Source: Rhyacophila brunnea
Taxonomy: Eukaryota; Arthropoda; Insecta; Trichoptera; Rhyacophilidae
Assembly: GCA_022495005.1 (NCBI GenBank)
Contig: JAGYXB010000280.1
Coordinates: forward strand, 62,001-126,000
Direction of reading: 5' to 3'
Length of the DNA: 64,000 nt
The notes below the pieces were generated by a model that was given only the letters and a program-made list of their open reading frames with translations, ran no database searches and was not told the DNA's origin. Made by a program: the position numbers and the translations under genes. Numbering within the stretch: position 1 is the stretch's first letter; every line of letters begins with the position of its first letter. Shown here one piece after another: positions 22,620 through 34,964 of the stretch.

Positions 22620-24210
22620 TTTCATAATTTTATTATACCATTATACCGCTATATATATCACAATAATATGAAAAAGTTGGTAAAAATTGGTAAATCAAAA
22701 TACCTTTAAGTATCTGTTGTCAACCGTAACCTGTCGATATAGTGATTTATGAAGATAAGATTTCTTACAGCTTTATATGAAAAATTTCTATTGATTTATG
22801 AATTGTCTTCTGATTATTTAATGAAAGTTATCAAGTTATCAGATACAGTAATACAGTAATACAATACAAGTTAAGGTGGGTATTAAGCTGACGAAATAAA
22901 CTGTCAATATGCCAAGACTTCAATTGCAATTTCAAGCACTCATTTCAGCAACATTTTTCAGCGAAATTTCATTCTATATATCAAAAAAACATTCTTTATT
23001 ATATAAACAGTAATATTATACTTACACTGGTTATTTTGCAGATTAAAGAAAGAGAGTAAGTAGGTACACTGCTCACCTTATATCTGCAACAAAATGAAAG
23101 AAATAATTAGCTTTATAAACTAGAAATATTTAATTTTTATAGTAGCATTCTTCAACTAGAGATAGTAGAGGTTAGGTGGTTAAGATATGGTAGATTTACT
23201 ATTTTAAGTAGCTATTGTTTTTTGATAAGGTTCATTTAAAGAAATATTATTATAATTAAATTCAATGTAGACTAGAAGAAAGTTTACATTTTTCCATTCT
23301 TGTAGTCTATAAATAGATAAGCACATTATCAATACAAAAAAAAATATAAATTTCTCCCTGGAAAAGATAAATTAAAAGACTCGACAAGGCGATTACACGC
23401 TAAGCTGTTTTATTATTCCGTCCACGTTCATTTCTGATTACCTCTGCGTAAACAATTACAGAAAGAAGCATGTCTCATTATTAAACGGATCTCATTCAAA
23501 GCAATTTGCATTTTATTAATCAGTACTGTTTATTTTAGCACTGGTAAGATAAAAATATTCTCACTGTACATTTTTTTTGTCGAATTTACTATATTTAGTA
23601 TAATTTATTATATGCGTGGTTTTGAAAGACGATAAACTAATATTAGGAAGTGAGCATATTCCGATGAGGAAACTACAAACGCGATTGTCAATTTAATTTC
23701 AGCTGTGTTCAAAATAATATTATCGACGATATGTTAAACCCAATGACGCGGTCATAACAGTAATTGTGTCGTGGACTAGAAAAATTTTGAGAAGTTCAGG
23801 TAATTTAGAAAAAAGTTTAGTTTTATTTGGTAATTGTATATTGTTTAGATCGCTGATGCAGGTAAAAGACGGCAGAAGTGTAGTAGATAGATGAATATTT
23901 TATTGGCTGGCCAACATCCGTAAGTGGATCAATGTTCAAGGCGGATGTGAGACTAATATCTACAAGAGAGAATAGAAATGGGAAACAATATGTATCGAAA
24001 TTGCAATAGATTTGAAACTTTTGTTTCATCACACACCATATAAAATCCCCCCTTCTTCCAATATAGATAACTATCTTATCAGTGGGAAGGATGCAATTGA
24101 TTTTGAGAAAAAATATGTCAATTCGCTGAAACAAATACGTAACTCTTAATTGACCATCTATAATTAATAGTTCCCGTTTTTTGTAATTTGAAAGCTAATG
24201 AATCTACAAC
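22620..24210. other. AT-rich DNA; one weak minus-strand frame
   Basis: A minus-strand frame at 23823-24134 (103 codons) is preceded by a TTTGTTTCAG acceptor-like site, but its translation has no domain and AT-driven composition. It may be 3' flank of the candidate gene that follows on the minus strand. Nothing else is recognised. Confidence 0.35.
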
Positions 24211-24216
24211 CCTAGT

Positions 24217-24622
24217 TCATAAAATAAGCGCTTTGTCTATAGCTATATAATTATTTTTCAAGTCTTTAAAATTTTCTTTCATTGTTAATGTCAGAATATG
24301 TGGATCGACGTATTTTAAAAAAGGATTGATAACCCACTCGTACATTTGATAATCAGATAATGGAGAATACTTATAAAATGATTTTATACTGGACGCATCT
24401 GCGCCTGGGAAGAATTCATAGACTTCTTCTTTGGTGACACACCCAGGTGTGTCGCCGAGATGTTCCAGAACCTCTCGTGGCACATTTTGGCAGATACTGG
24501 ATACTAAAATGGACGGACTAAGCACTGAATTCCATGAAGCCTGTAGCGAATCCCACAAAGAATGCTGCTCGACAGCCCAATCATGCTGATCACGATACTC
24601 AATCAAAAAGAAGAAGAAGACT
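24217..24622 (-). CDS. Candidate terminal exon of an unrecognised host gene
   Basis: Open for 135 codons with balanced amino-acid use unlike the AT-driven frames around it. It reads LWDSLQASWNSVLSPSILVS and later YEFFPGADASSIKSFYKYSP, ending IDKALIL. No in-frame ATG opens it. Instead AACTTTACAG, a good acceptor, sits directly at its 5' edge. Joined to the 26058-26289 exon the reading phase is kept. I do not recognise the protein family; no signal peptide or transposase motif is visible. It could also be a domesticated or degraded element protein. Confidence 0.45.
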
Positions 24623-24739
24623 CTGTAAAGTTATGTTTGCCACTGACAATGATGTAAATACAATTTTAATATCAATAACCTTTGGTAAAGTAATATTATT
24701 TCTTGATTATAACAATGTAAAGGTATCTGATGATTGATC

Positions 24740-26050
24740 ATAATCTGAAGTTTTCTGAGTAATGTACTAGTAATTTTCAAATAACGTGCCGATAGAAAAC
24801 GTTGAATTCACTGGTATAGAATCATACAAACTTCATTAGATACAGTAAAATAATACGTGCTAATGTATGCTAAAAATAATAATTTCTCCAATAAACCGTT
24901 AGATTTCAATATTTATACCAAATTGGTATTTGAAAGCATATTATTTATAGTCTCATCTATATTCACCATTTGTGTAAAATATGAAAAGAAAAAGTAGAAA
25001 ATATTATGCACGATGAAGAAATAGACTGATTTGTTTATTAATTTATTACCCGCGCGTAATTTTACCACCTCTTTTTGAAAATCAGGAATCTATTATAAAA
25101 GTCTACTTATAGTCAACCAAATTGGTACTCATAGTGTTGTTTAGTTTTATCATTAATTTGATAGTCATTAGTTTTTTAATAGTTTTTGAGTTAAAACCGA
25201 ACACACCAACACTCAAATTGTATATTAGTATATAGTAGGTATTCACAAAAAGAAATCAGATTTTTTTTAAAACTGTTCAGAAATAATTTATGTTAAATTC
25301 AAATTAAATTCAGAGTGTTATATTATCCAAATAAACACACAAAATGCATGTTATGCCAATATGCGCTATTTCTAACGGATATGTAACAAGCAAGTATTAG
25401 AAGGTAAACATGTCGGTAGGAATATGTGCTGCCGACAAACATGCGATTGTTTTAAATATTATTCATAATTTTTATTCTAATTAATAATATATGTTACGCT
25501 ATTATAATTTTATCTATTTAATACTTTGGACGCTGAAGACGCACCTGGCGCGTAATGACCAGGCGGCCGATCGATGTAATTAACGTGTATTTTAAAGGTG
25601 GTTATTAAAATTCGAAAATCCTTATATGGGCATTTCATCTAGTTATTAAAATCATATATCTAGTTACATCATTTTTTATTTGTTGTAAACAAAAAATGAC
25701 TTTAATTATCAAAAAATGTTTATATATTTTTAATGTCTTCAATGTTGGCATGTCATATATTTTATTTTTATCCGTAAGTTCTCATGTATTTGCTTTACAC
25801 AATTTTGCTCTATCATATATACTAAATGTCATATTTATACAGAAAATGTCGTACTTATAATATGATATAACTGGAATTATGGTCTAACACAACGGATAAT
25901 AGAAACATTATTTGTTAACTTACTATTAAACCAAATTATAATCACTTGAAACTCTAGTATTTCGACAGTATGACTTTCCAGCCTTTAAAATTACAAGTAT
26001 TTAATGTAAAATGGTGACCAATTAAAGGATATCCTCTTTGGAAGTCTCAA
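24740..26050. other. AT-rich DNA, probably intron of the minus-strand candidate gene
   Basis: Lies between two candidate exons. No repeats or domains recognised. Confidence 0.35.
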
Positions 26051-26057
26051 TTTTCAC

Positions 26058-26289
26058 TTGAAACCCTTTTCTCTGCTAGCCGCCCATGCTTTTAATCCTT
26101 CAAACAGTTTTGTGCGACTAATTTGGATTATCCTAAGGCCAGTTCGTTTGAGTTCGGACCTAATCCAAGTGTTTACTTCTACAGTTACTCCGTTATACAA
26201 ACTGAGAGCATTTGGCAGCGAATTATATTTGTATAAATGATCAAAACTCAAAGATTTCCAATAAATGTCTTCAGAATTTGTCTTAGAAA
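26058..26289 (-). CDS. Candidate internal exon of an unrecognised host gene
   Basis: ATAATTATTCAG acts as acceptor and CAA|GTGAAA as donor. The exon reads SLSFDHLYKYNSLPNALSLY, then NGVTVEVNTWIRSELKRTGL and GLKAWAASREKGF. Composition is protein-like and the frame is open through the whole stretch. Exit phase two fits the one-base entry of the 24622 exon, making a lysine codon at the join. Without splicing the frame would stop two codons later. No domain is recognised. The donor site is only fair, so this remains a prediction. Confidence 0.45.
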
Positions 26290-26466
26290 CTGAATAATTA
26301 TAATAGATGTGAGTAGGTGTATAGAATTACAATATATAAATTAAATCATCGATTTAAAACCGATTTACTACAAACATAATAAATATTTAAAAAAAAAATA
26401 TGGTTTGTTTCTAGTCGAAGTGGAAATGCCAAAAAAATCTTTAGATTATTAATTATCTATGGAAAG

Positions 26467-27747
26467 CAGTGGCGACCGGTGAGTTATTTTACTGGGAGTT
26501 CTTTTTTTCACCTTTTGACTGCCGTAAAAAGGCATTTGCCTTCATCAAAACTTCACCAAAAAATAAAAAAAAAACTATTGGTTTTTTTAATTTAGTACAT
26601 TTAAAAGAAATCATAAATAACTCACTATTTATTATTTGTTGTACCTCTTAAAACAGTTTTTCTTGAAAAAAATGGATTTTAAACTTTAACACAAACTGGT
26701 TGACACGAACTATTTTGTTTTGACCGAATTATTAGTACTACCGAAATATCTCGTATCTGGCAGTGACCGGGATTTATTGTTCATTTGTATGAGAAATCCA
26801 TTCTTCTGTTTTTCATCGACACAAATTTTTCAATTACGCGTTTGTTGAAGTCAGGAATCTCTTGTATCATTCTTTTTTCGATACAGAGTATACATAATGC
26901 GTTCAATCTTGATTGCGCGATGGTGTTTCTACTAAAACACTTGATCCGTTTGAGTGTGAAAAAACATCTTTCGCTTTCCACTGATGTCATCGGAATAGTA
27001 AAAATTAAATTTAATAGTAAAACCGTTTCCGTAAATGTGTCAGCATTATAAAAATTATCCAAGCTGTAAATAACAGACAATTCATTTTTGAGTTTATTTT
27101 TATCTAAAAAGTCAGACGTATTACAGAGCTAGTTTGGAGAGATATCATAATTGATAAACATTGTGAATTTAGTTATCAAACTGAAAAAAAACTTGAAGTT
27201 TATTTTTAAATTGTACTTCGCCTAAATTTGAGAAATGTTGTCAACATGTGCGGAAATTTAAATGCGTACTGTGAAAAGAATTTATTTTTATAATACTCGT
27301 AATATTGAATAAAAATTGTCAAACAATAATTATTGTACGTGTGATACGGGCTGTATTGTTTTAAAACCGATGAATCTGCGTTCGGGCCGAGAGCGACTGA
27401 AACTGTCGCTCCCGAGCACGTAGAAAAAATATTTACGTGTTGCTATTCCACGCGACAGACGACGCTCTTTCTCATTGCAAAGAAATCGAAATTAGATTAC
27501 TGGGCGCTTTAGTCGAGCGATGGCGAATATCGCTCCTATCAACATATAATATTATTATTTAAAATAGCCGGTTAAAAACACATATTAGAATTTGTTTTTG
27601 TATATGAATTAATGACTACGGTAATAGATCAGAACACTTTTAATTAATCAAATATAAATTAAATACTCATTTAAAAAAAGTCTTTTCGCATAAATTGAGT
27701 GTGTGGGTGTGCACCGCTCCAGCGCTCTCAAGGGAGAATCGCCACTG
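26467..27747 (-). mobile_element. hAT transposon with exact 8-bp target duplication, internally deleted
   Basis: ATGGAAAG abuts both ends (26459-26466 and 27748-27755). Ends are CAGTGGCGACC and, from the right, CAGTGGCGATT. The element is 1281 bp and carries the C-terminal part of a hAT transposase on the minus strand. A GC-rich block at about 27380-27540 with many CGCTC/GAGCG words lies in the promoter-proximal end relative to that gene. It sits within an inferred intron of the candidate minus-strand gene. Confidence 0.92.
26781..27080 (-). pseudogene. hAT transposase C-terminal (dimerisation) domain fragment
   Basis: The frame contains LLLNLIFTIPMTSVESERCF then FTLKRIKCFSRNTIAQSRLN. This is the conserved hAT dimerisation block (TIPMT..E.ERCFS.LKRIK...R.....RL..L), followed by IPDFNKRVIEKF and RRMDFSYK. 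This is closest to the insect hAT group often annotated as zinc finger MYM-type 1-like. The BED finger and catalytic core are absent, so it is a 3' fragment of the gene left after internal deletion. The end of the protein seems intact. Confidence 0.9.
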
Positions 27748-27759
27748 ATGGAAAGCATA

Positions 27760-28240
27760 ATAAATAATCAAAATCTTAACACGTCATGTTATAATTTATT
27801 TTTAAATAATTATATGGTTACATAAATGTGAGAATATAGATTCCGTCACATTTTTTATGATAGTTCAACGGTAAAGGAGATTTAGCTAGTAAAAACAAAT
27901 GGTGGTTGTCACATCACAAATGTTACGGACCTTAATAATTGTGATTCTTTTATATAAAAATTTATTTATTGATTATATTAATAAAATTAGCTTTATGTTT
28001 ATGCTAATTTCCTAATGAAAGGAACACTTCTTTGCTTATTTACTAAAAACTCATTTAACAACGAAAAATCTTACCAATCACAAATTTATTTTTTAAGTGA
28101 GGAATTTTATGGAAATTATTAATTGTTTTTATTTATTTTAAACGTAATTGATAATAAAACTTGTATAAGTAGTTGATTACATATTTTATAACATTTGATC
28201 ACAGCGTAATAATAATTATAAATGGTAAACATGAAGAGTA
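27760..28240. other. AT-rich DNA, probably intronic
   Basis: No gene or repeat recognised. Confidence 0.35.
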
Positions 28241-28258
28241 AAAGAATCCGGTATGCAC

Positions 28259-28314
28259 CAAACTGTAGTGCCAACTGCAGACAACCAGTAATGAAACTAT
28301 CAATATTATCCCGA
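28259..28314 (-). CDS. Possible 56-nt exon of the minus-strand candidate gene
   Basis: AATGCATCTTCAG gives an acceptor. The frame reads RDNIDSFITGCLQLALQF before a weak donor TTTG|GTGCAT. Entry and exit phases fit both neighbours (28849-28989 and 26058-26289). An earlier donor-like GTTGTC in the same phase is an alternative. Support is only phase and splice signals. Confidence 0.25.
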
Positions 28315-28848
28315 CTGAAGATGCATTTCAAGATGAATTTTAACGAACGTTAAAAGATATCTTTACGTTTCTCTCGATAAGGAATAATGATGCTCGGTAT
28401 CGAAATTCCGTTAAATTACTCCCTCGAGCCTTATTATTTCCAGATTTTTTTTAGTTTCCGGTTACTCAGCGCAAATGTAAACGAACAGAATATACCAGAG
28501 TGCTTATGTTAGGCTGATTACAGAAGATGATCGAACAAAAAAATATTTATTTAATAAATATTTTAAAAAAAATCTTTTAAGAATATGGTCACTCACAATG
28601 GGGATATTGCCAACAAAATGTATGTTGGTATTTGAGGTAATTTATAATGAACAAAAAAAAGCTTCTCGTAAGCAAAAAACTATCCTGGAATTATTTTACA
28701 GTGGCAATTGGCTACTAGCATTAATAAAGGCATTTTAGAAAATAATACGTACAAATACAACTGCAAATCGCTTTTTCCGAACCCAATGTAGGTACTACTT
28801 TAGAATGTATAGAGTATACTTACATTTTATTGGAAAAATATATTATAC

Positions 28849-28989
28849 CTATTCATCTTTTTGTGAAATTTTCGTTCCCAAACATCAGTGATCTTTGTGC
28901 TACTTCTCTGGACAAATTTAAACCGGTCTCTTAAAATAAATCTTGAATTATACTGTTTTTCTATCAGGGCGTTGGCTACTGGACATCTT
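28849..28989 (-). CDS. Possible 141-nt exon of the minus-strand candidate gene
   Basis: Between TTTTTCATAAG and AATAG|GTATAA. The open frame reads CPVANALIEKQYNSRFILRD then RFKFVQRSSTKITDVWERKF. Charged, lysine- and arginine-rich, protein-like composition in AT-rich surroundings. Exit phase two fits the next candidate exon. No upstream exon or start codon was found, so the gene's 5' end may lie beyond the repeats at 30 kb or may be lost. Confidence 0.3.
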
Positions 28990-29039
28990 CTTATGAAAAA
29001 TAATATTAAGAAGTTGATACTTCTCAAGATGTTGTATCA

Positions 29040-29985
29040 TATGACCGACGTATATTAGTTTTTTTTATTTATTTGGTTATTTCTTTGGTCTCTTTCACTT
29101 TCCCCATTAGTAACTTTATGCTTCCAGCTGACACAGAGTATGCGTCTGTACACTCATAGTTAAACACCTCGAGTTTTAAGGGTTTGTACAGAAGGACCAA
29201 AAAATATTATATACTTTCACAATTTTCGTTCTAATTTCTAAGTTTAGATCATGGCCACACAATACTTGTTTCAGTCAGGTGACTTGATGGTATTTTATTT
29301 AATTAATATGATTCCATTTATCATTTAATGTGCAACTATTACAAAAACACTCGTTCTTCCATCTAAAGGGATCAATTTTAGTTCACATTGATTTATCATA
29401 GGTCTCCTTTATATACGATAGGTACGTTACTTTTGTTTGGTATTATTTAGTTTATGTGAAAACTATTTTCTAACTGTTTGAATATTTTTGGTTGATGTGA
29501 ATTTTGACTAACGCGGTGTGCGATTATTTTATTTAGTTACGCCAAAGAAGTATAACTTCTAACGCGCCTACATAAGTACACACGCCGATTTTTTACGTAT
29601 TTAACTATGTATTGACCAATTTGATTTTGATTAACTTCCACAGTATATTAACGCATTTTATGAAACTATTTACAATGACCTATAATTTAAAAAATACGTC
29701 GTCTCCGTAGTCTGTCAGATTCGTCAGTTGAACTACGCCTAGAAAAACGGAATGACATAAATTTAGCGGTACAGTTTTTTTTTCTTCACCTAATAACAAA
29801 CATAATCACAATATTACGGATACATGACATGTTCCAATAAATAGTTGTCCCAATATATAATTAAAATTAAAAGCTACAGTGTATATTTTAGTAGACGAAA
29901 AATTAAGATTTTTAAAAATGTTGAAAGCTGTTTGCCTTGCTGAAATATTTTACGACTAGGTTGTTGACGAAGGTTTGAGGTATCT
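29040..29985. other. AT-rich DNA, no gene seen
   Basis: No feature that I can name. Confidence 0.4.
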
Positions 29986-29989
29986 TAAT

Positions 29990-30330
29990 ATCGCCGCCTT
30001 CAGATCTTGATCCATGAACCGGTGCGCTCTTAGAGCTGTTGTACGCATTCTGGTATTTGAAGCCGCGTTGGATGCATGGCAGGAGCGATTGATTTCTCTT
30101 CCAAGGGCAGACAAACGCATGTAACGATGATGACTCCACACCATAGGACTTCTCAGTTCTTGTTTTTACCTCTAAGCTCTATCAGCTTGGCTTAATATAA
30201 TCGCCGACTTGCTTATGTGGCGAATTTCGGGATGCCGATCACATCATCTGGGATTGTCTCCATATGTCGGTTGAAGGGGGAGAGCTTCTTAAGTCGATCG
30301 TGGCGATTGGTGGAATGAAAAGCAAGTAAA
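29990..30330 (+). pseudogene. Non-LTR retrotransposon C-terminal fragment (zinc-knuckle region)
   Basis: One frame near 30050 reads AALDAWQERLISLPRADKRM, the W..RW-type segment after the RNase H-like region of R1/I/Jockey-group LINEs. After frame breaks another reads CLCGEFRDADHIIWDC then GGELLKSIVAIGGMKSK and stop. The spacing of cysteines and histidine (C-x-C...H....C) is the C-terminal knuckle of such polyproteins. It is short, with several frameshifts, and ends about 45 bp before a hAT element. Inactive. Confidence 0.65.
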
Positions 30331-30372
30331 CAGTCGTAGTATCTAGCATTGTTATACTTACTACATTGTTAC

Positions 30373-31094
30373 TAGGGATCCCGAGCTATTTTCGATACCT
30401 ATGAATCCCGAGATTGATAAACATAATCCCGAAACTTTTTCCGAAACGGGATTGATTTTTTTTTATCATTTTTTATGGAAAATTAAAAAAAACGAAAATA
30501 TAACAGAAAAAATACTTTTAATAACAAATAACTACATTAGAAATAAACTGAATTTGAATGAAGTTTGATTTATACCCATGTGTAAGTTGCTGATTCATTT
30601 TATTTTTCACATAAATTAATAAAAATGAGAAAGATTGGAAAAAACAATGCTTCGCACTATTGACAAGTAATTCCACCATGATCTCATACGTTTTACGGTA
30701 GTTTTATATTTGGCTGACTAATTATATTTATGAAGCGGAAAGGCCATAAGTACACCATGATTAGCTTTACTATTTTAAATCTCGCTAACCCATTCATTAA
30801 GTCTTTACTATTAGAAACAGCAATCTCATATTAAATTCACATTATTATTTTTATTATAATATTATTTACTCCATTAAACTTATGTATTCCCAAGATTGAA
30901 CGTATACAATATTAAAAATAAATGTCTTTAATAGTATAAATTATACTAGATTTATTTTTGACAGATTTTATCAATGTTATTTGTAAATATAAAAATTTTG
31001 TATTAACAATGGAAAAAAATGCCAATCCCGGGATTGTCAAATTGTAATCCCAAAATCCCGGGATCAGAATTTTGGCTCATGATTGGATTCCCTA
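30373..31094. mobile_element. Non-autonomous hAT element rich in GGGATT motifs
   Basis: Ends are TAGGGATCCCG and, from the right, TAGGGAATCCAATC. Flanks ATTGTTAC (30365-30372) and ATTGTAAC (31095-31102) agree at seven of eight bases, an 8-bp hAT-type target duplication. Near both ends the word AATCCCG or its complement CGGGATT recurs several times and may bind a transposase. It is 722 bp with no coding frame. The element at 50824-51374 is related in style and has nearly the same target site. Confidence 0.8.
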
Positions 31095-31109
31095 ATTGTA
31101 ACTACTTCA

Positions 31110-31550
31110 TATTTATAATTTATTAATGATTAATTTACAATGTAATATTATATTGTCAACATTACTAACAAAAGTAATCACCTTTTATGAAACGCTTTTC
31201 CCTGATATCTGCTAATAAATTGGAATCGGGAAAAGATTTTATGAACCGATGTTTTTCTTCTATATACATAGTTAGGTACTCGTCTAATATTTTATAAAAA
31301 GGACAAATATTATATCTTTACGTATGAAATATTAAGTGGTCCCTACCTAACATTTTTTTCCATTCAAAAAATCTTTCAATTTATTCATGCAAAAAATTTT
31401 AAGCATTCGATTAACATGAATTGGAACCAATTTAGGTAAGTGTAAGTAAATAAACTCGACATAAAATAAAAGTATGTATTATTCAAAATTAATTACACGG
31501 AATTAAATTCTATAAAAATTAAGCTAAAATAGTTGCTAACGATAATAATT
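31110..31550. other. AT-rich DNA, no gene seen
   Basis: No feature that I can name. Confidence 0.4.
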
Positions 31551-31554
31551 ATTA

Positions 31555-32095
31555 TTATAAACTATTTTTTTTATTTGAAGAATATTTCAGGAGATTTGAG
31601 AATGTAATATTATATTTTATTAAACATATAATAAACTAACAAGAGACTAGAAAAAATCTCATTTAAAAAAGTTACGACACCTGATGGCATCTGAGGTGTT
31701 TTCAAGATAATATTATATATGTTCAATATAATATGGAATCTTACCTTCTCGTATCTTGTTAATTATTCTTTGAATAAAAAAATGGTTTATTATAATATTA
31801 CTAAATATTGGCGAGAGCCGGGCGTCGGTTAGTAATTAGGGAGGCAATTATTAATGATACCTTAATTTAAAACACAAAAACCGATAGTCAATAATAACAC
31901 AATTTGAGAAATGTTTCAGTTGCATGAATACCTACGAATTCCATTGTAATAAGATAGGACGCATGTGACTCAATTTGTAAAGCATATTGGCTGGAATCCA
32001 ATGACTGCATTCGTGTTCCATCCGATGTTATATTTTTTTCAAGATTTTTTCTAAGTTTGTTTCTGGGGTATTTTGAAATTATGTATGGTCCATAA
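31555..32095. repeat. tRNA-like repeat, inverted arrangement (copy A5)
   Basis: A reversed tail at 31555-31675 faces a forward tail with CTGAGGTGTTTTCAAGATAA, TATGTTCAAT and GAATAAAAAAATGG. This is followed by the family middle part (GTCGGTTAGTAAT, AAAACCGATAG), then a tRNA-like domain at about 31955-32030 with a perfect ATTGG/CCAAT anticodon-type stem, then a further tail (TTTTTCAAGATTTTTTCTAA, TATTTTGAAATTATGTAT). Order and polarity match the copy at 22.2 kb. The B box is degenerate. Confidence 0.65.
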
Positions 32096-32099
32096 TAAT

Positions 32100-34400
32100 T
32101 AAATTATTTGATAGACATTTTACTAGGCATATTCATTTAAAACCAACATCATATTTTTAACATCACAAAGTTGCACTGGAATCTTGCATCACAAATTTTT
32201 TATTTATGCAAATTACAAAAAATCATATATACCGGAACATTATACGTACCGCATTGATAGGTCATGAACTGGAGCCCCATTTGGTGGCGTGCCTTAGTTA
32301 AGTGGTTGAGTTGGTCCAATGATGAAGAGTTGTGGTGGAGAATGATTTTAAGAGTATTGTCATATAACAAAGGTCTGAGTGTCGAGTTGATTTTACATTG
32401 TATAGTGTGTAGTAGGTATATATTCCATCACATTAAAAGAAAAAATCAAATTTAAAATACTACAATTTTATTCTCAAATCAATTCAAATGTATAAAAACT
32501 TAATATTAGAATTGTTGGAGTTACTCCGTTTATTTTAACGCCAAATGAGGATTCTGGCTTGTATTCGAAGAGCGCCCAAAATGTAAGTACCACGAATATT
32601 TAATGTTGAAAATGCGTAGAATATTGTTTTCTTTATATGGCTACCAAATAATGCAACCACACTAAAATTTTATGGAGTTGCCATTAACAATGACACAAAA
32701 ATTTACGAATATGTCTGAACATGTATAATCCAAACTCTTTGGCTAACATACCACATAATATGTCATTATTTAAAAGTTTAGGGTTTCTGGATAAATTAAG
32801 TTGAATGAATGTTTTGAATTTTTCGATTTGCACAACCCGTAATCATTGTTATAAAGTAGGGTTAATCTAAATTTTTATTATAAAGTGCTAATAATTTATA
32901 TTTAATTTTGCCTAGCTAAAAATATTTTATACAAAAATAAATTTTAACGTATCTAAAATGAGATCATTTTTGACAAAGCGTCGTTAGTAATATAATATTG
33001 TTTATAAAAAAAGACTTTTAAAAAGTAAGTTTGCCTCAGAAACTTCAGCCGGGTGTGCAAGTAATGGCAACTGATTTGATGGCAAATCGATAGCATTATG
33101 AAGCCAAATAAAGCGAGACACAGCTATAAGGCCTCTTCGGCTGCTTTCGATATAATAACAAAGCATTTATCATACTTTGGGTGAGATATTACACTCCAAT
33201 AATTCTGCCGTAGAACGTTTTTAAACAAAATACGTTATTATTTTGCCGTCAACAATGTTTTATTTTTTTGTTTTAAATTTTAAACGAAAAAATTAATATC
33301 GCCGAGATTTTATGACGTACGAATAAGTCTTTCATTGCGGTATAATATGAGACTAGAGAAGCCGTATCATGAAATTGGCAGCAATTTAAAATGCTGATAA
33401 TTTAAAACTATTAAAAATATCGCAATAAATGAGGTAATAGTGTATAGAATATTAAGATAACAGATATGATAATGCACGCTTTACTTACGCCGGTGCAAAT
33501 GAAACATGGCAGATAACGCATGGGAAGGCATGAATATCGTCAGTCACCCAACAATCGTGTGCACCTGTATTATGTGTCATAGCAAAATAAGTCAGGTATC
33601 AATTTGTAAGCTCTAACTATGTGTATATATTATATATATAATATAAAACATTGCTTTTAAAAGTTACACAGTAAATACTGTGCTGAAGTGTGTAATTTCT
33701 GACAAAATTGTCATATATTTGACGAATATACATTCAGAATCTTTACAAAATCCCTACAGAGAAAGAAAAGGGAGGCCGCTCGCGCTATTAGCGACAATAC
33801 ATATCCAAGTTCATCGATGCTTGGACACTATGGTTTTATATTTCTTCTTTCATTCACTTCTCCCATCACAGAACCCTTCTCATGCCAGACGTAGTTCTAC
33901 GAAATAGCGCTTTGAACATCAAGCATACCCATTGCGGTTTTTTATTGTATTAATTTAATACTATGTATGATTTTATTCTTAACTTCCTCAACATCATAAT
34001 ACAAGTATAACAAAAATCGCGAGAAAGACCAATGTCGTAGAAAGTCACAAAGAAATCTTCATTATAAATACTATTCTGTTGAAAATTGTCTCAGTAATAG
34101 ACGCATCATCTGAAGAATAAAAAAGCCTCCGTTATACCCAGCTCACAGGAAAATTTTATCTCTCCACTGCCTGGTGGTTTAATGAATATCAATTAGTCTT
34201 AGTCTCAATTTATAGTCGTGATGAAAGTGTACCAACATCAACGTCCCAAAACTTTGGTTGAAATGCACCGATGTGTACGTGATTCCTATTTTGATCTATT
34301 ATGGTCAAACTGTGCAAATATTTTTTTTCCAAATATCTATGTATATTTTTGTTTATATATTGTCTGTCCGTCTTTAGTTGTCTTAATCTAGTAACTTATT
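32100..34400. other. AT-rich DNA with scattered GC-richer patches
   Basis: Patches near 33040-33160 and 33760-33900 are GC-richer and have no confirmed frame. No terminal repeats were found. Confidence 0.4.
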
Positions 34401-34404
34401 TATT

Positions 34405-34940
34405 TACATATTTCACAACGTTTTTATTAGGTGATATTCTTATTTGTCCTGTACAAATCTTGCAATCGATTTTTAATTAACTTCCTGACTAGCTAGACAT
34501 TTGAAACTGTTTTGAACATCGAACATCGATTTGAACAACGTGTTCTGAATATATCAAAATACGATGGCAATGCATTTTTTTAAATCTTTTAGCCATCTTT
34601 AAGTAGAATTGAATTCATTTTCAGTTAATTCTGTTTTGTGTGAAAAGTTATTTCGGAAGAAATCCGTAATCCAATCCACTATTATTGGCTGCTAAGGGGG
34701 TGGTCCTAGCAACTAAATTATTAATATATACGTGCGTTAATATGGCAATCAAAATGACATTTCAGTATTCTTTATTTTGTTTGTTTGTTGCAAATAGTAA
34801 AAAAATGATTTGTTGACAATTGCCTTATTTGTCTTAAATTATTAATACATAGAATTGTCAAGTTCATATGATTCAACAGAAAATTTTAAAACGTGGTATA
34901 TAAAAAGTTCTTTTTATCTTGTAAGTATTTATTTTTGTTC
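34405..34940 (+). repeat. Unclassified dispersed repeat (family C, copy 1)
   Basis: Shares with the minus strand of 48060-48510, in the same order: TCTTATTTGTCC, CAAATCTTGCAATCGATTTT, AACTTCC-GACTAG, AGACATTTGAAACT, ATGCATTTTTTTAAAT, CAGTTAATTCTGTTTTGT, CCTAGCAAC, AAATTATTAATATATACGTG and AAAAAGTTCTTTTTATCTTG. It has no protein frame and no terminal repeats that I could define. It is followed immediately by an RTE tail. It could be part of a longer non-autonomous element or an untranslated region of a retrotransposon. Confidence 0.75.
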
Positions 34941-34964
34941 ATTATATAAATAATATATTCACAA

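Noticed and set aside
23823..24134. 103-codon minus-strand frame
   Set aside because: Acceptor-like sites exist but composition is AT-driven and no domain is visible; kept only as a possible 3' flank of the candidate gene.
31955..32030. Functional tRNA gene with a Ser-type anticodon
   Set aside because: The anticodon stem is good but the B box and acceptor pairing are degenerate.
32264..32455. Tryptophan-rich 63-codon frame
   Set aside because: The tryptophans come from TGG-rich local composition; no domain or start context.
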